Part shown: positions 1 through 11,254 of the stretch, piece after piece
Numbering within the stretch: position 1 is the first letter of the stretch
Layout: every line of letters starts with the position of its first letter
DNA from: Kalmusia sp. IMI 367209
Taxonomy: Eukaryota > Ascomycota > Dothideomycetes > Pleosporales > Didymosphaeriaceae
Direction: 5' to 3'
NCBI GenBank assembly: GCA_027946365.1
Contig: JAPEUQ010000024.1
Span: 310,001-374,000 of the forward strand
DNA length: 64,000 nt
The notes under the pieces: generated by a model
Database searches by the model: none
The model's input: the letters and a program-made list of their open reading frames with translations, nothing else
What the model was told of the DNA's origin: nothing
Position numbers and translations under genes: made by a program

Positions 1-331
1 CATCTAAATCTGCCTTGCATAAATCAGAACCAAAGCTCTCGATGATTGTAATGAAGAAAGGTGGTATGATAGATTTATACTCGCATGGTGCCTGAAGTAA
101 AGCTTTTGCAATCTCTCGAGCATTTGGTTAGACGTAACCTGTGGCATAGGACTTGCTCAAATGGCGAGGGACACAGCATACGTCGAGCCACTCTAGATCC
201 GTACAAGATACTTGAATCGTATCTTGACTTTCGACACATCATTTTAAACACATATACTTCGTTTGAATTATAAGTTAAGATATACATACGAAACATTACG
301 TAGGAATCATCACGAGCGCATACTCAGGCTT
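1..331. other. 3' flank, no gene seen
   Basis: AT-rich sequence downstream of the beta-glucosidase stop. Short open frames here show no recognisable protein. It probably holds the 3' UTR and terminator of that gene. Confidence 0.5.
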
Positions 332-3300
332 CTAAACTGGACTCGCCTGCCCACCTGTGCATGTTGTCGCCTTCGTTCCACACCTCAGCTTCAGCGTATC
401 CGAGCTATCGCCGATCCATATCCCGTAATCTCCCGCCACGTCCGGAACGATCCAGTTCTGGCTCACGACATCCCACACGCTGAGGTCCTTGCGCGTGACG
501 CGCAGCTGCACCGTCTGACTCTCGCCTGCGGCCAGCTCCTTGGTCTTCTCGAAGTCGCGCAGCTGGATGATCGGCGTGTCGAAGGAGATTCCCGAAGGAT
601 ACTGTACGTAGAGCTGTGCGACTGCTTTCCCGGCCGTCTTGCCGGTGTTGGTGACTGTCACTGAGATGTCGTAGGCGACGTCGAAAAGAGCTGGGTTGCC
701 GCCTTGTGCGCCGCCTGCTGCGACACCGGGTTTTTGCACATTGGAATAGCCGGCAGGATAAGGATATTTCGTAGTCGAGTTGCCAATCTTAGCGGCGTTG
801 TCGGCATCCGACTTGTCTAGCCAAGAGTACTCGTACCGCCAGATACGGTTGAAGTTGTCGGGCCAGTAAGCCTCTGATGCTGGAGGAATCTTGGTAGAGT
901 AGGTAGGGGTGTTGCCTTTTGCGGGGCGTGCGGGTGGTGTGGAGGTCAATTGTGTCACCGGACTGATTGTCGCATTAGAGAAGGAGAAGGTTGTGTAGCT
1001 GAGTCCGTGGCCGAAGGCGTAGCGTGGTGTAATGCCTTCCTTATTAAAGTGTCGGTAGTCGATGTAGAGACCTTCTGTGAAGGTATCTTGCGGCTGGCCT
1101 AATTGGAAGCCAACCTATAAAAATTGAATATTTATTAGCAAAAGGAATAGTCGCATACATCATTAAGGTTGCTACGTACCAAGGATACACTGGCAGGGTA
1201 GTCATCCTCCGACTTGGGAACTGTGTACGGAAGATGGCCTGACGGTGACACATCGCCATATAGAACTTGCATCAAACTGTCACCAGCTTCCTGGCCAGGC
1301 AAATGTGCGAAGAGTACCTTTGTTTCGAGTTAGATTGATACGTGAATTTACGCTCATCATACGTACAGCTTTGACGGAGGGCAAATCATGCCATTGTTCC
1401 AATAGGACTGGGCCCACAGTATGCACGATGACAACGACGTTGGAGTACTTGGCAGCAACGTCCTTGACAAGATTGTCGCCATTATGCCAAAGATTAAGCT
1501 TCGAGCTGTCCCGATCTCCAGGATTGTTCTCCACGGTGATGTAGTTCTCACCAGAGTCTGCCGTAACGAAGACAAGAGCAATGTCGTCCGCTGAAGGATT
1601 CGAATTCGAAGGAAAAGAGTCGCTGTTGAAGAAGGTGTACTTCGCACCACGAGACTTGAGACCATCGATAGGCGAGTCTATGTAAGGATAACGAGCGGAT
1701 CCACTCCCCCAGCCCATGCCAAGGGTGCCCTTGTTGCACCCTTGATCAGCGCAGGCGTTGATCCCATCGGGGTTCTTCTCTGCATCTGTCCCAAACACTT
1801 TCAATGTCGCGTTGATAGACAAGGGTAAGGTGCCGTTAGCATTTTTCAGGAGCGTGATGGCATCTCGAGCAACTTCTTTTGCCACCACTGCGTGATCGCC
1901 TTGGACGTCAACGAACTCATTTACCACGCCACTTGGAGAAATCAAAGCTCCTGGGTAAAGTGGTCTATATGATTCAGTATTAGCTGTCGTTCTAGAAAAT
2001 TTTGTGGAAATCATCATTTTGGATGGGAGGAACATAATGGTGTGTGGATTACGACGGTTCACTTACCCTTCGCGATCCTGTGTATTCGTGGAGAAGTTGG
2101 GCTCTGGATAATCCTGATCTTGTCCCATCTGATAGTATGCTGCTAGAATCCGGGTAACAGAGTCGTCCAATCGGTCAACAGGAACCGACCCGTTCAAGAC
2201 AGATCTTGTGTATTCATACATCCAGTAAGATGCTCCGGTAGCAAGAGGGATAGTATGAATATCACCAGGCATAGACATGTCGAGCCCAGCTAAAGCGGAA
2301 GGCACCCCTGAAATTTGGGCCAACCAGTCCGACATTACGAAGCCTTGGAAACCGAGCTCGTCTTTGAGTATGTTGTTGATGAGATAGCTGTTTTGCGAGC
2401 ATGCTGATCCGTTGACCTGCGATTATCAGCGATGCAGTCCAAATGCCTTATGCAACTCAGGATGATGGCAATGGAGTCAGGCTGCTTCTCCAGATATCAC
2501 GTTACCTCCACTCGGTTGACACCGGTCACTCTCGTATCCGTATAACCGAAATTGGAGAAATTTGAGGCAAGTGAAGGGTTTGACATACCGCGTTGTAAGC
2601 TATCATAGCCGCGCCAACTCCAGATCGAATACCCTCAGCAAACGGCCATGCATAAAGCTCATGCAACGCCCTGTCGTCGATATTGGAAGAGATGCCATCT
2701 TGCACAAGGTTGTACATTCGATACATCTCCTGCTCGTTACCGATGAAGTGCTTGATCGTTGCAATAACGCCCTTGCTCTGGACACCCTCAACAGTCAAAG
2801 CCGCACCATAAGCTTGAAGAACAGGATCCGATCCAAATCCCTCCCAATTCCTTCCCCCTCGAGGTTTTCTGCCGAGAGGTCCTACGGAAGGTCCCAGGTA
2901 AACATTGATTCCTTTCCCTCGGAACTCCTCCCCAATTGCTTCTCCACGACGCCGCATGAGGTCTTTATCAAAGGTGGCGCCGATCGTGATACCAGCTGGA
3001 AACGCCGTGTTGTGATCGGTGTTACGGACTCCCAAGGGACCATCTTGCAGACAGAGCTGAGGTATGCCGGCACGTAAAGCGCTTCCCGTATTTCCCACAC
3101 ACCGGCCCATGTATATGCCTGTGCCCGCTGTCAAGTTGGTCTTTTCAGCCAAAGTCAAGTTCGCCACGAGTTGCGACGCTTTTCGATAACTGTCGCTCCA
3201 TTCGGAAACCCAGCCGCCATGAGGGGCAGGATACGCTGGAGCAGCGACATAGCCAGGTGGAACAGCTACGCGTTTGTCGATGGCTGCACCCGCCGCCAGT

Positions 3301-3332
3301 GACGATAAGGACAGTAGGATAGCCGTTATCAT
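332..3332 (-). CDS. Secreted GH3 beta-glucosidase
   Basis: Glycoside hydrolase family 3 beta-glucosidase, expected to release glucose from cellobiose and other beta-glucosides outside the cell. Exons in coding order are 3332-2589, 2416-2067, 1964-1367, 1317-1180 and 1114-332, giving 870 aa, close to the usual 860 or so. The Met at 3332 was chosen because it starts a signal peptide ([16 protein letters not shown]), followed by a Lys-Arg that could be a Kex2 site; an in-frame Met further upstream gives no signal. The catalytic nucleophile is Asp278 in GFVMSDW. The second GH3 domain starts near [12 protein letters not shown], and the C-terminal third is a fibronectin III-like domain ([19 protein letters not shown]). 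All junctions restore family-conserved sequence, for example [13 protein letters not shown]. It stands alone, with no linked transporter or regulator. Assignment is firm; substrate preference is inferred. Confidence 0.95.
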
Positions 3333-4518
3333 CGTGATAAAGGTCAACCTCGGCACCAAGGAAACGATGAACAAATATGAGGCAAAGGGCCGTACCGCAA
3401 GCCTGCTGATAGTGGGTGGAGAAATTGAGCGACTTATACGGATACCCATGGTAATGCTAAGAACGGAGAAAAACACCTTTTGGAACGAGGCTGCTACGCT
3501 AACATGATTTTGTTATTTGGATAGACGCGAGATTCTGGGCATTGAACCGAAAACAAAAGTACTAAGGGAGGCATGACCGGGTAAGTGTTATGGGTAACCA
3601 CGTTCGGTACGAGCCTTGACCCATCGTGGACAGGCTATATGACGAGGCATCGCCTCGCAGCTGCTACGACACTTGGGACCTCATGAGGATGCACAGAATA
3701 CGAGAGAGAGAGGGGCTCTGATTGCGCCTAGCCATCGAACTCCTCGGTTGAGATCGTGCGTCAGTGCTTCGTTGGTCCTGTTGGACGCGCAAACATACGC
3801 GCCAGGGGGGCCAACGGCCCGGTTCATGCGGGGGCAGGGGAAACACCTTGCTTCGAGCACCAAGTTCGGACCAAATGACGATTTCGTTGTGTGTCCGTCA
3901 TGGTCGCCGTGCGAGGGGTCACGAGGTACCAAGAGCGCATCGCAGGGGTGTCTAAAAATCAATGAAGATCACCGAGGTCGAAGCGCTAGGCTGTCAATGC
4001 TGTTCCTGACGATCAAGGTCGCACGTGAAAGGTTACCCCGTGTATCGATCGGCGTACCCTCTTGTTACCGAGATGAGGCTCTAAAGCTGGCAAGGCATGA
4101 AGTCAAAAGACAGCGTGTGCACGCACCCTCGCTAGGAACGATACGCTTTTCGCGGCCCGACCGCTTTCGCATAACGATTCACGATCAATTAGGGGGCCGG
4201 GGATTGGTTGATCTTCATTTCCCGATCAGCCTCCTTTCCTTCCAAAAACTGCTCTGCCCAAGGATTGCCGTTGGGAGAAGTCCTCGTGTTGTGAAATATT
4301 CCAGGTATTCGGTATGACGTGGCCGATCGAGAAGTCAAGGGTTTGAGGACGTTGCGCGAACAGCACATGCAGCATATAATACGAGTTCAATAGATGGGAC
4401 GTCCAATGTAGGCCAAGTCACCCCAAGATGATCAATGCACACGGAGAGTTTCTAGGCTTGCGTCTGATGACTGTATATACACATACTCTAGACAATATCT
4501 ACTATCACATGGCACGTG
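3333..4518. other. Intergenic, beta-glucosidase promoter and sirtuin 3' side
   Basis: About 1.2 kb between the beta-glucosidase start and the sirtuin stop. A 214-codon open frame on the plus strand (3673-4317) has no recognisable domain and unlikely composition, so I do not call it. No repeat was seen. Confidence 0.5.
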
Positions 4519-5720
4519 CTACCTCTTGTTCTGTTCTAATATCTTGACAACTTGCGGCAACAATACGTCTGCACTCTCGCTACATCGCACCGCTTCCCTC
4601 CCCGTATTTGTGTCGGGTACATCAGCGAAAAATGTCTCTTCGCCGCGCACTCCCCCAATATTCAAGATAGCAATGGGCATCCCAAGCTCCTTCGCATGTT
4701 TGACAAGCCGCCATGCAGAGTACGTGGCCAAACTACTCCCGACTACGAGTATTCGCGATGCAGCGTTCACCGCCTGCTCGGCTGCGATCTTCCTCTCGTG
4801 GGGGATGCTCTCCCCGAACATGACTACACTGGGCTTCAACACGCCGCCTGTGCTGCCTTCTCTCCAGGCTCCGTCGTGGTCCACGCCCACGCCTTGCACG
4901 CCCTTGTCCAAGCAGGATGGACAGGCAGGGTATCTGAAGGTCGTATACGGTGCGCCGGGGATGTCGACGTCGCCGTCAGGATTGGACTTCAAGCCGCGCT
5001 TTCTACGCTCGACAGGGTTCTCTGTGTCTAGGGCGCCCGTAGCCAGCATCTCTTGCAGGAAGGCGGCCCATGCAGGATTCAATCGCGCGAGATCGGACTG
5101 AAAGTCGTTGCGAGAATACGAGTTATTGCAGGTCAAGCAGGTCAGCGTGCGGAGGTAACCGTGGAGCTCGATGGTGGGTAGGGAAGGATGCGCCTTTGGG
5201 TGGAATGAGTCGACGTCTGATGCAGTGTCAGCTATTTTCGTTCGATGCTTCCATCCTAGGCTTCTCCAGACATACTCTGCGTGATCACGCTCCCCACGAC
5301 TCCCAGCTCCCCGAGCCTCCCCACCGCCCGGTGCCCCGCATTTGGCTTTGCTTTCAGCAAGTTCGTCCAGCCCAAGAACGACCTCGCCCAGTAGCGTTTC
5401 CGGGCCTCGTGGTTCTCGCAAAACTCGTTGTAGTAGATGGGCCGATACGTCTTGTTCAGCGTGTAGGTCCCATTCGTGCCTCGATAGTCGGCCAATCCAG
5501 AGGCGACCGATATGCCTGCTCCAGTCAGGAGAAGCGTCCTGGCACCAGCACCCTCATGCTCAGGTTGGGATGAAGACGATTGTTTGGGCCGAGCGGCGAG
5601 GAAGTCTGCGAGTGCAGCGATAGCGCCAGAGGCTGTGCCTGCGCTCGCCGGGATTATGCGCGGCGCTGGGAGAGGAGAGGTGTACGGGATGCGCAGGAGA
5701 GGGGCACGAACAGGTGGCAT
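4519..5720 (-). CDS. Class II (SIRT4-like) sirtuin, probably mitochondrial
   Basis: NAD+-dependent protein deacylase or ADP-ribosyltransferase of the Sir2 family. Exons 5720-5276 and 5216-4519 encode 380 aa; the 59-bp intron splits the Asn codon of the TQNVD motif. The NAD-binding motif TGAGIS (66-71), the Q-N-V-D loop (around 148-151), catalytic His167 in ELHG, and two zinc Cys pairs (LTCLTC and PACPSC) are all present. The long spacing between the Cys pairs and the VGSS and NIGG segments fit class II (SIRT4-like) rather than HST2-type enzymes. The N-terminus (MPPVRAPLLRIPYTSPLPAP) is basic and lacks acidic residues, which suggests mitochondrial import. That, and the subclass, are inferences; the Sir2 family itself is certain. 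Confidence 0.92.
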
Positions 5721-7142
5721 TGCTCGGACGCTGTCTCCATGGTCCAGGTGAGCCGAGAGGACGGATAAGGGCAGGCGAATGGAGGCGGAGCAAAAAAAAT
5801 GTACGATGGTTAGGTCATCGACTGCAGCCGGTCGTTGAGTACGGGCTAGCTAGACCGGACCTGGACGTAGCCGGGGACCGTGCGCCCACGCAGCCGCAAC
5901 GAGCCGCGATCGTGGGGTGCGTGATGGAGTGTGAGACACTATTTTTAGCGCGGGGTTCGCACTGAGGCACGGGTGTCTCTACCCATCCACAGTGCGCATG
6001 TGTATGCACGATTTTATTGATTTTGTGTGCTTGGGGACAGAAGGACCAGGACATGGGAAGGGTCTGACAGGTGTATGGGGTCAGAGGAGGCTTTGCTGAT
6101 GGACCGCGCAGCGAAGCCTCCTGTTGTGCGACTTGATCATGGTTGCATCGTTGGTCTGACGAGAGGACCACGGCGGCCATCTTGACCGGTGATTAGGGTT
6201 GCCTTGTTCGGGACTTGTTTGCGAAACGTGGTGAGCATGCAGGTACGACGTCCAATGTAGCGTCTTAGGTCATCTTTGATGTCATTGTGGTCAAGTAACG
6301 CTGCTCTCATTGAGCTTCGGCAGAAGGACTGGTACTGGAGGGCATCAACTTGCTCAACGCCTCCAAGGTACAGCTTGTGGTTGAACAAGGCTGGCACAAG
6401 TCCATCGATTTCTAAGCTCGACAACGCATCGTACCAGGCAGCGAGGGAAATGTGCATAAGCAATCCTTATTCACTAAGCGCCACACTAAAAGATTGTCCA
6501 CCCGTCCTCTTCCTCCGTAGCGTAGCCTCGTAGCCTTGGGTATCTCCCATCCAGATGATCAATCAAGCACAATCGTAATGCAAAAGACAAACCCAAAAAA
6601 CACAGCCTCTCCAATGCAGGTCATGCTAGTGGAAAGTAAAGAGATAAGGAATATAACAATTTGAATGACAGAAAGAGATAAGGAAAGCTAGGAAATGTAG
6701 ATACAGAAATCTAAATGCGCTCCGGCGCCCTGTCCTGCCTGCCTGAAGAATATCTCTTAACGATAGTGATGCGAGACGCCGAATATGCCCCCAATCCAAT
6801 GTTATGCGTGCGTCTCGTCGTCAAAAAAAAAGCGAATGTCCATTTTGTTCCCAACCTCATTACAATCCTGCGAAATAGATGACCGAGCAAAGGAGATATA
6901 AAGGGATAAGGAGAAAGGGAGAAAACCTAGCCCAACTTCTAGGTGTTTGTATGAAAGTAAGGACGGAATCCAGTTTTACCATATGCTGGGTTCCTCCGTA
7001 AGAAGGAGTGGTGATGGTGGTACAAGGTATATCCGGAGCGATCGTGAGGTCGTGAAAATCGACAGAGAACAGAGTAATAAAAGGAAGCCGAAGCTAAAGA
7101 AATAGGAAACAGGAAATGGATCGAGCAAAATCGAGGTGACGC
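5721..7142. other. Intergenic region with Myb gene 3' UTR
   Basis: About 1.4 kb. The right half (6550-7140) is A-rich with poly-A-like runs and probably contains the 3' UTR of the Myb gene. A 108-codon minus-strand frame at 6137-6463 has protein-like composition but no domain I recognise and no supporting splice context, so it is not called. Confidence 0.45.
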
Positions 7143-7911
7143 TCAGTGCTGCGGTGTATACGCAGAGGTGTAGCCCATGGAATGCTGTCCCATGGGCTGC
7201 TGGATGAGTGGCTGCTGAAGAATCGAATGGATAGAGGGAACCCTCGTCTGGCCAGGGTAGCCCGAAGACTGCTGGTATCCTAGAGGAATCTGGTTGGAAG
7301 CGTCGGTCAGAACTGGCGAAGGGTTCTCGTTCGGGTCTTCGTCCAGGTCAGAAATGGCTACTCCGCTGTCATCATGATGGGTGTCGTATGTACCCTGCTT
7401 CCTCTGTGCCTGACGGTGCGCTTGCGTGAGGTTCTTCAATCCCTTCTCCATGCACTGTGCAAAAGGTCAGCGAGGGTGGGTGGTTGCACAGATAGGAAAT
7501 CACCACGTCTTTCATTGCAAGGGAGATTGAGGTACGCTTCTGACATACCTTTTGTTCAACAAGCTGCCACTTTTCACCTACTTTGGCGCCCAGGATGCGC
7601 CACATCTCACTTCGAACCTCCATGTATGCTTCGGCCAAAACATCTAGCCTGACCCCATCCCACTGCTCTGCGTTCTGCTTCTCCATCAAGCGCTCATGCC
7701 TCTTACGGCAGGCATTTGCAGACTTGGACGGGAAATGCTTGGGAGAGATTTGATTCCAGTTCAGCCCTTGAGCACGCGCCTTTATCAGGGTATCGTCATC
7801 ACTCTGAGACCACGAGGAGCTTCGCACCCCACCTCCCGCAGCCGATGCAGTAGAGACGGAGTTGCGATGGGATGACGAGGCCTTCTCAATCTTCGGCATA
7901 CTGAGGATCAT
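7143..7911 (-). CDS. Myb/SANT DNA-binding protein
   Basis: Small nuclear protein, probably DNA-binding. Exons 7911-7549 and 7454-7143 give 224 aa; the 94-bp intron joins VEQK to CMEKGLKN. Residues about 30-80 form a Myb/SANT-like helix bundle (SWSQSDDDTLIKARAQGLNW, then CRKRHERLME), in which spaced Trp residues and a basic third helix are typical. The second half is low-complexity and rich in Gln and Pro (QQPLIQQPMGQ). A second Met lies four codons in (7899), so the exact start is uncertain. The upstream 300 bp is C/T-rich on the sense strand, as in many fungal promoters. Target genes are unknown. Confidence 0.8.
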
Positions 7912-9006
7912 CGAGAAAGACGGGAACGAGGGAAGAATTGAGAGACGGATGGGAGGGGAAGACTGGGGAATGGGAGGGAGTATGACCGAGGCTGAAGCGA
8001 GAGGAGAGGTGAATTATGATTAGGGTAGAGAGGAACGAAAGTGATGCTGGAAAGAAAGGGAGAAGACAGTCGGACAGCAAAGGAAAACGAAGGAATAGGA
8101 GCTTGTGTAGTTAGGGTTGGGTATCTGAAGAGCCCCCATGCTAGGCCATGGCGCGTCGACTTTATACCAGAGCCGCAGCCGTTACGTCCATCTAAACAAA
8201 GGCCACACAGGCCGCCCGGAGAATTATCTGACACAGGGATCCGTTAGAGTAATCGCCAGATGATGGTGAAACTGCGGTCATGGCATCGGCGCCTCTCCCA
8301 AAACGCGTGGAGAGGTCGAAAAGCTGGTCGCCAGGGCGTCTGAGCCGTTCCCCTTCCGGAACAAGGGAGCGATCCGGGGGAACAAGAAGCGCCTGTTTGA
8401 GGATACTTTCTTCTGCGGCTGGTGCACCTATTCTAAAAATGCGCAGTGGGTGCAGCGTGAGGGTGGTCGGCGCTTAGTCGCGCAGCGAGCTGATAGGGTC
8501 GTTAAGGACGGACCTGGCGGCCAGGACAGGGGATGGTGCAATATTCGGTAGGGCTGAGCATCTGCAGCAGCGCGGACCTGCAGCGAAAAGGCACGTCTTG
8601 GGCGTTGCGTCGTGCGTCGTGCGTCGTAAGCAAGCCGTTCTGGAAGGGCATGCAGGTGTAGGTAAGTGAGAAGCGCTCGGGAAGCGCAACGTGGGACGCT
8701 GGGACGCTGGGACGCTGGAAGAGCAGACAGAACAGATAGAGCAGACGGCACGACCGACGGCGGGCAGGGACAAAAACAACCGTCGACGGGCGCAATGCCT
8801 CGTCGCCTTGTCGCCTTGCTAAGCGCACAGCGACCGAGTTGGAGCGAGCGGTTGTTTCGAAACAGATCGGATCGTCGGCCGTGGAGACGGGCGCGACCTC
8901 GTCGACGACCGCGCCGCACGTGCTTCGAATCACGACGCAATAGCAAGCGCTTGGGAACAGTGGAGCAGTAGTGGAACAGACAGCTGCCCAGATGTGGAGA
9001 CACACA

Positions 9007-9038
<32 letters not shown>

Positions 9039-9521
9039 GAGACACATACACACACATACACACACTCAATACAAGGTACGCTTCCCCTCCGCAGCACTTT
9101 CCTGTGCCGTCCAACATGGTTTGCCGTTCGTTGCCTGCTTTTGCGTGGCCAAGCCCCGTCTCTGCAGGAATAACCACAGCGAGCCCTGACGGCGAGTCTA
9201 TCGATTGCATCGCACGCGGCAACGCTATTCTAAGCTCCGGGTGTGTCTCCACGCGGGCGTATCCGAGCCAGTGAATATTCCAGGAACGCGGCCATGGCCT
9301 TCGTGGTTGGGTGCCGGCTCCCGCCCGTGTCAGTCATCTGTCATCTCACGCAGCCGTTCGCGCACCCCCTCGCCAAAAACAAAGCACGACATAGCCTCAC
9401 TCAAGCCTCGCTATCGGCATCCGAGCCCGCACAATCGATAAAAAGACGCATGCTGAGACATAATTATGGTGATGACTATGGACCTGCAGGAGATCTCCCG
9501 CCTGACAAATGATGTGGACAC
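7912..9521. other. Intergenic with simple repeats
   Basis: About 1.6 kb. It holds the promoter and leader of the Myb gene, an (8-bp)x3 tandem GGGACGCT at about 8693-8717, a TGCGTCGT-type triplet repeat near 8605-8627, and a CT/CA microsatellite (listed separately). The long open frames across 8428-9252 simply translate the microsatellite and are not genes. Confidence 0.6.
9001..9066. repeat. (CT)n/(CA)n compound microsatellite
   Basis: A run of CT dinucleotides (about 9008-9027) flanked by CA dinucleotides with GA and TA interruptions. It lies in the intergenic region between the Myb gene and the oxidase gene and would be length-variable between strains. Confidence 0.95.
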
Positions 9522-11254
9522 CTACGGCTTCCAACCGCCTGTTCGGCTGGCAAAGAACCCAGACGGATCGTACTCGTCGCGCACACTGCGCGCAAAATCC
9601 GCAGTGCGAAGCCGGCCAAAATAGTCCTGACGATAATAGGCATCGTTTGCAAATAGCGGCAGGTACGCTTGCGGCAGCTTGCCGCTGCCTGTGAATTGGT
9701 CAACCAGCTCCTTGGACCCAGTGTACAGCTTCTGCGTCGCCGCATCCATTCGCTCGCTGTCCGTCGGCAACAGCCACGAGAAGTCGAACTCGAGGACGAT
9801 GCGGTCGATATCGTCGTCCAGATCGATCAGGTCACCACCAGCCTCCTTCGCCTTGCGAGCAAGCCTCTTAGGGATCGGCTGCCAGGCGATCGATCCAATG
9901 ACTCCTGATACATCCAATACCGACTCGCTCGTGTTACGCCAATTGTCATAGAGCGCACCCAGAAAATCGGCGCTGATGTCGACGCTCGGCAACGGGATCG
10001 TCTCGGTCGTGATGGAGTAGATCTCTGTTTTAATCACTCCAAAATTGTTATACGACAATAGGTCGTAGTAGCTGCGGGACTTGGTATCATCCGAGATGTG
10101 CGAAATGGCAGTGAAGTTGTCGAAAACACCGGCAGGAGGGGTAGGTCCATCGTAGAACAGGAACATGATCCAGGTGTCGATGACACCGAGGCCGGCCAAT
10201 TCGGCGGTCATGATCTGGAACGCGAGGTCAGTGTCTCTGCATCAATCGGCGCACCCGGTATTGCCTTACAATCGCAGCCTTGTCGTCTGGGTAGTACTCG
10301 GTGAAGTCGCGGACGGCGGCCAGGATTTGAGGAGTCTTGTCTGCAGTGAAGACGATGTTACCACCCCAGATCTGCCCTTGTGGATGCGCTTTCATGGTAT
10401 ACGCCGTCACAATACCGTAATTATTGATGCCACCCTTTAGCGCCTTCCACAGGTCTGCATTCTCCGACTCTGAAGCTGTCACAATCGACGCATTCGCCAA
10501 TACGACCTCATACTCCACGATATTGTTGGCAACCCAGCCATACTGTGTAGACACTAAAATAGCGGATACAAAGTCAGTCTAAGTCAAACGAGCGGTGGAT
10601 AGGGTATCTTGCGTACGGAAACTTAGTCCACCGCCCAGCACAAGGCTACATCTGCGTCAGCCAAAAATTCTTTCCAAATAGCCAATGATTCGTATGCAAA
10701 CTCACCCACCAACCCCTACGTCCCCGATCCTCCCACCCACGACCGTGACTCCCGTTCCATCCAAAGCCCCAATGACATCCTCCCAATCGTTTCCGGGGCC
10801 GACCCTCACAACCCCCTTCCCCGCATCATATATGACCTCATTTAGCTCCCGCGTAGAGATCAGGGGTCCGCCATCGATACTCGCGAAGCCTTGATTTGGA
10901 TTGTGCCCCCCAGATTTGACAACAAAGGTCTCATTGTTCTGGTTGAGGATGCGCACGATGGCGGCGACTTCTTCGGCGGTCGTGGGGTAGAGCTGGCAGG
11001 AGGGTTTGAGCGCGCCGCAGGCTGTGGACCAGTAGTTGGACTGTTCGGCTGGAGCAAAAGGTCAGTACATGATACGGATAGCGAAGAGTTGGAAGAAAAA
11101 GGAAAAGAGGAATCGTACTCGCATAGCCAACATCGATCTGCTTCTTGATACTGATGGCTGTTGTGTCTGCTACGCTCGAGCACGTGTCCGCGGCCACACC
11201 TATCACCCACGCTACGATGGCTGCGCCAACGGCGTTGAGACGTATATTAGGCAT
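9522..11254 (-). CDS. Secreted BBE-like FAD-linked oxidase
   Basis: FAD-dependent oxidoreductase of the vanillyl-alcohol-oxidase/berberine-bridge-enzyme-like group. Exons 11254-11119, 11048-10706, 10645-10617 (29 bp), 10553-10270 and 10214-9522 give 494 aa; a Met three codons upstream (11263) is also possible. A signal peptide (MPNIRLNAVGAAIVAWVIGV) points to secretion. The FAD_binding_4 region has KSGGHNPNQG, whose His is the usual covalent flavin site. The second site expected in bicovalent enzymes is not a Cys here (GGRIGDVGVGG), so the flavin is probably attached once. The C-terminus has RDEYDPSGFF, as in BBE domains. Such enzymes oxidise sugars or secondary metabolites; the substrate cannot be told. 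Intron 3 (10554-10616) is introner-like. Confidence 0.88.
10554..10616 (-). mobile_element. Introner-like intron (short, degenerate)
   Basis: A 63-bp intron of the oxidase gene. In sense direction it begins GTACGCAAG and ends with ACTTAGACTGACTTTG followed by TATCCGCTATTTTAG. Both ends match the introns at 45208-45338 and 57242-57377, and its 3' end resembles that at 20040-20162. It lacks their middle part, so it looks like an internally deleted copy. Confidence 0.6.

Noticed and set aside
3673..4317. 214-codon plus-strand open frame
   Set aside because: No recognisable domain, Arg/Ser-rich composition like translated non-coding DNA, and another long frame overlaps it on the opposite strand.
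6137..6463. 108-codon minus-strand frame
   Set aside because: Composition is plausible, but there is no family and no neighbouring exon to support it.
8428..9252. 274-codon minus-strand open frame
   Set aside because: It runs through the CT/CA microsatellite and reads as alternating CV/RE repeats; three other frames are open in the same place.
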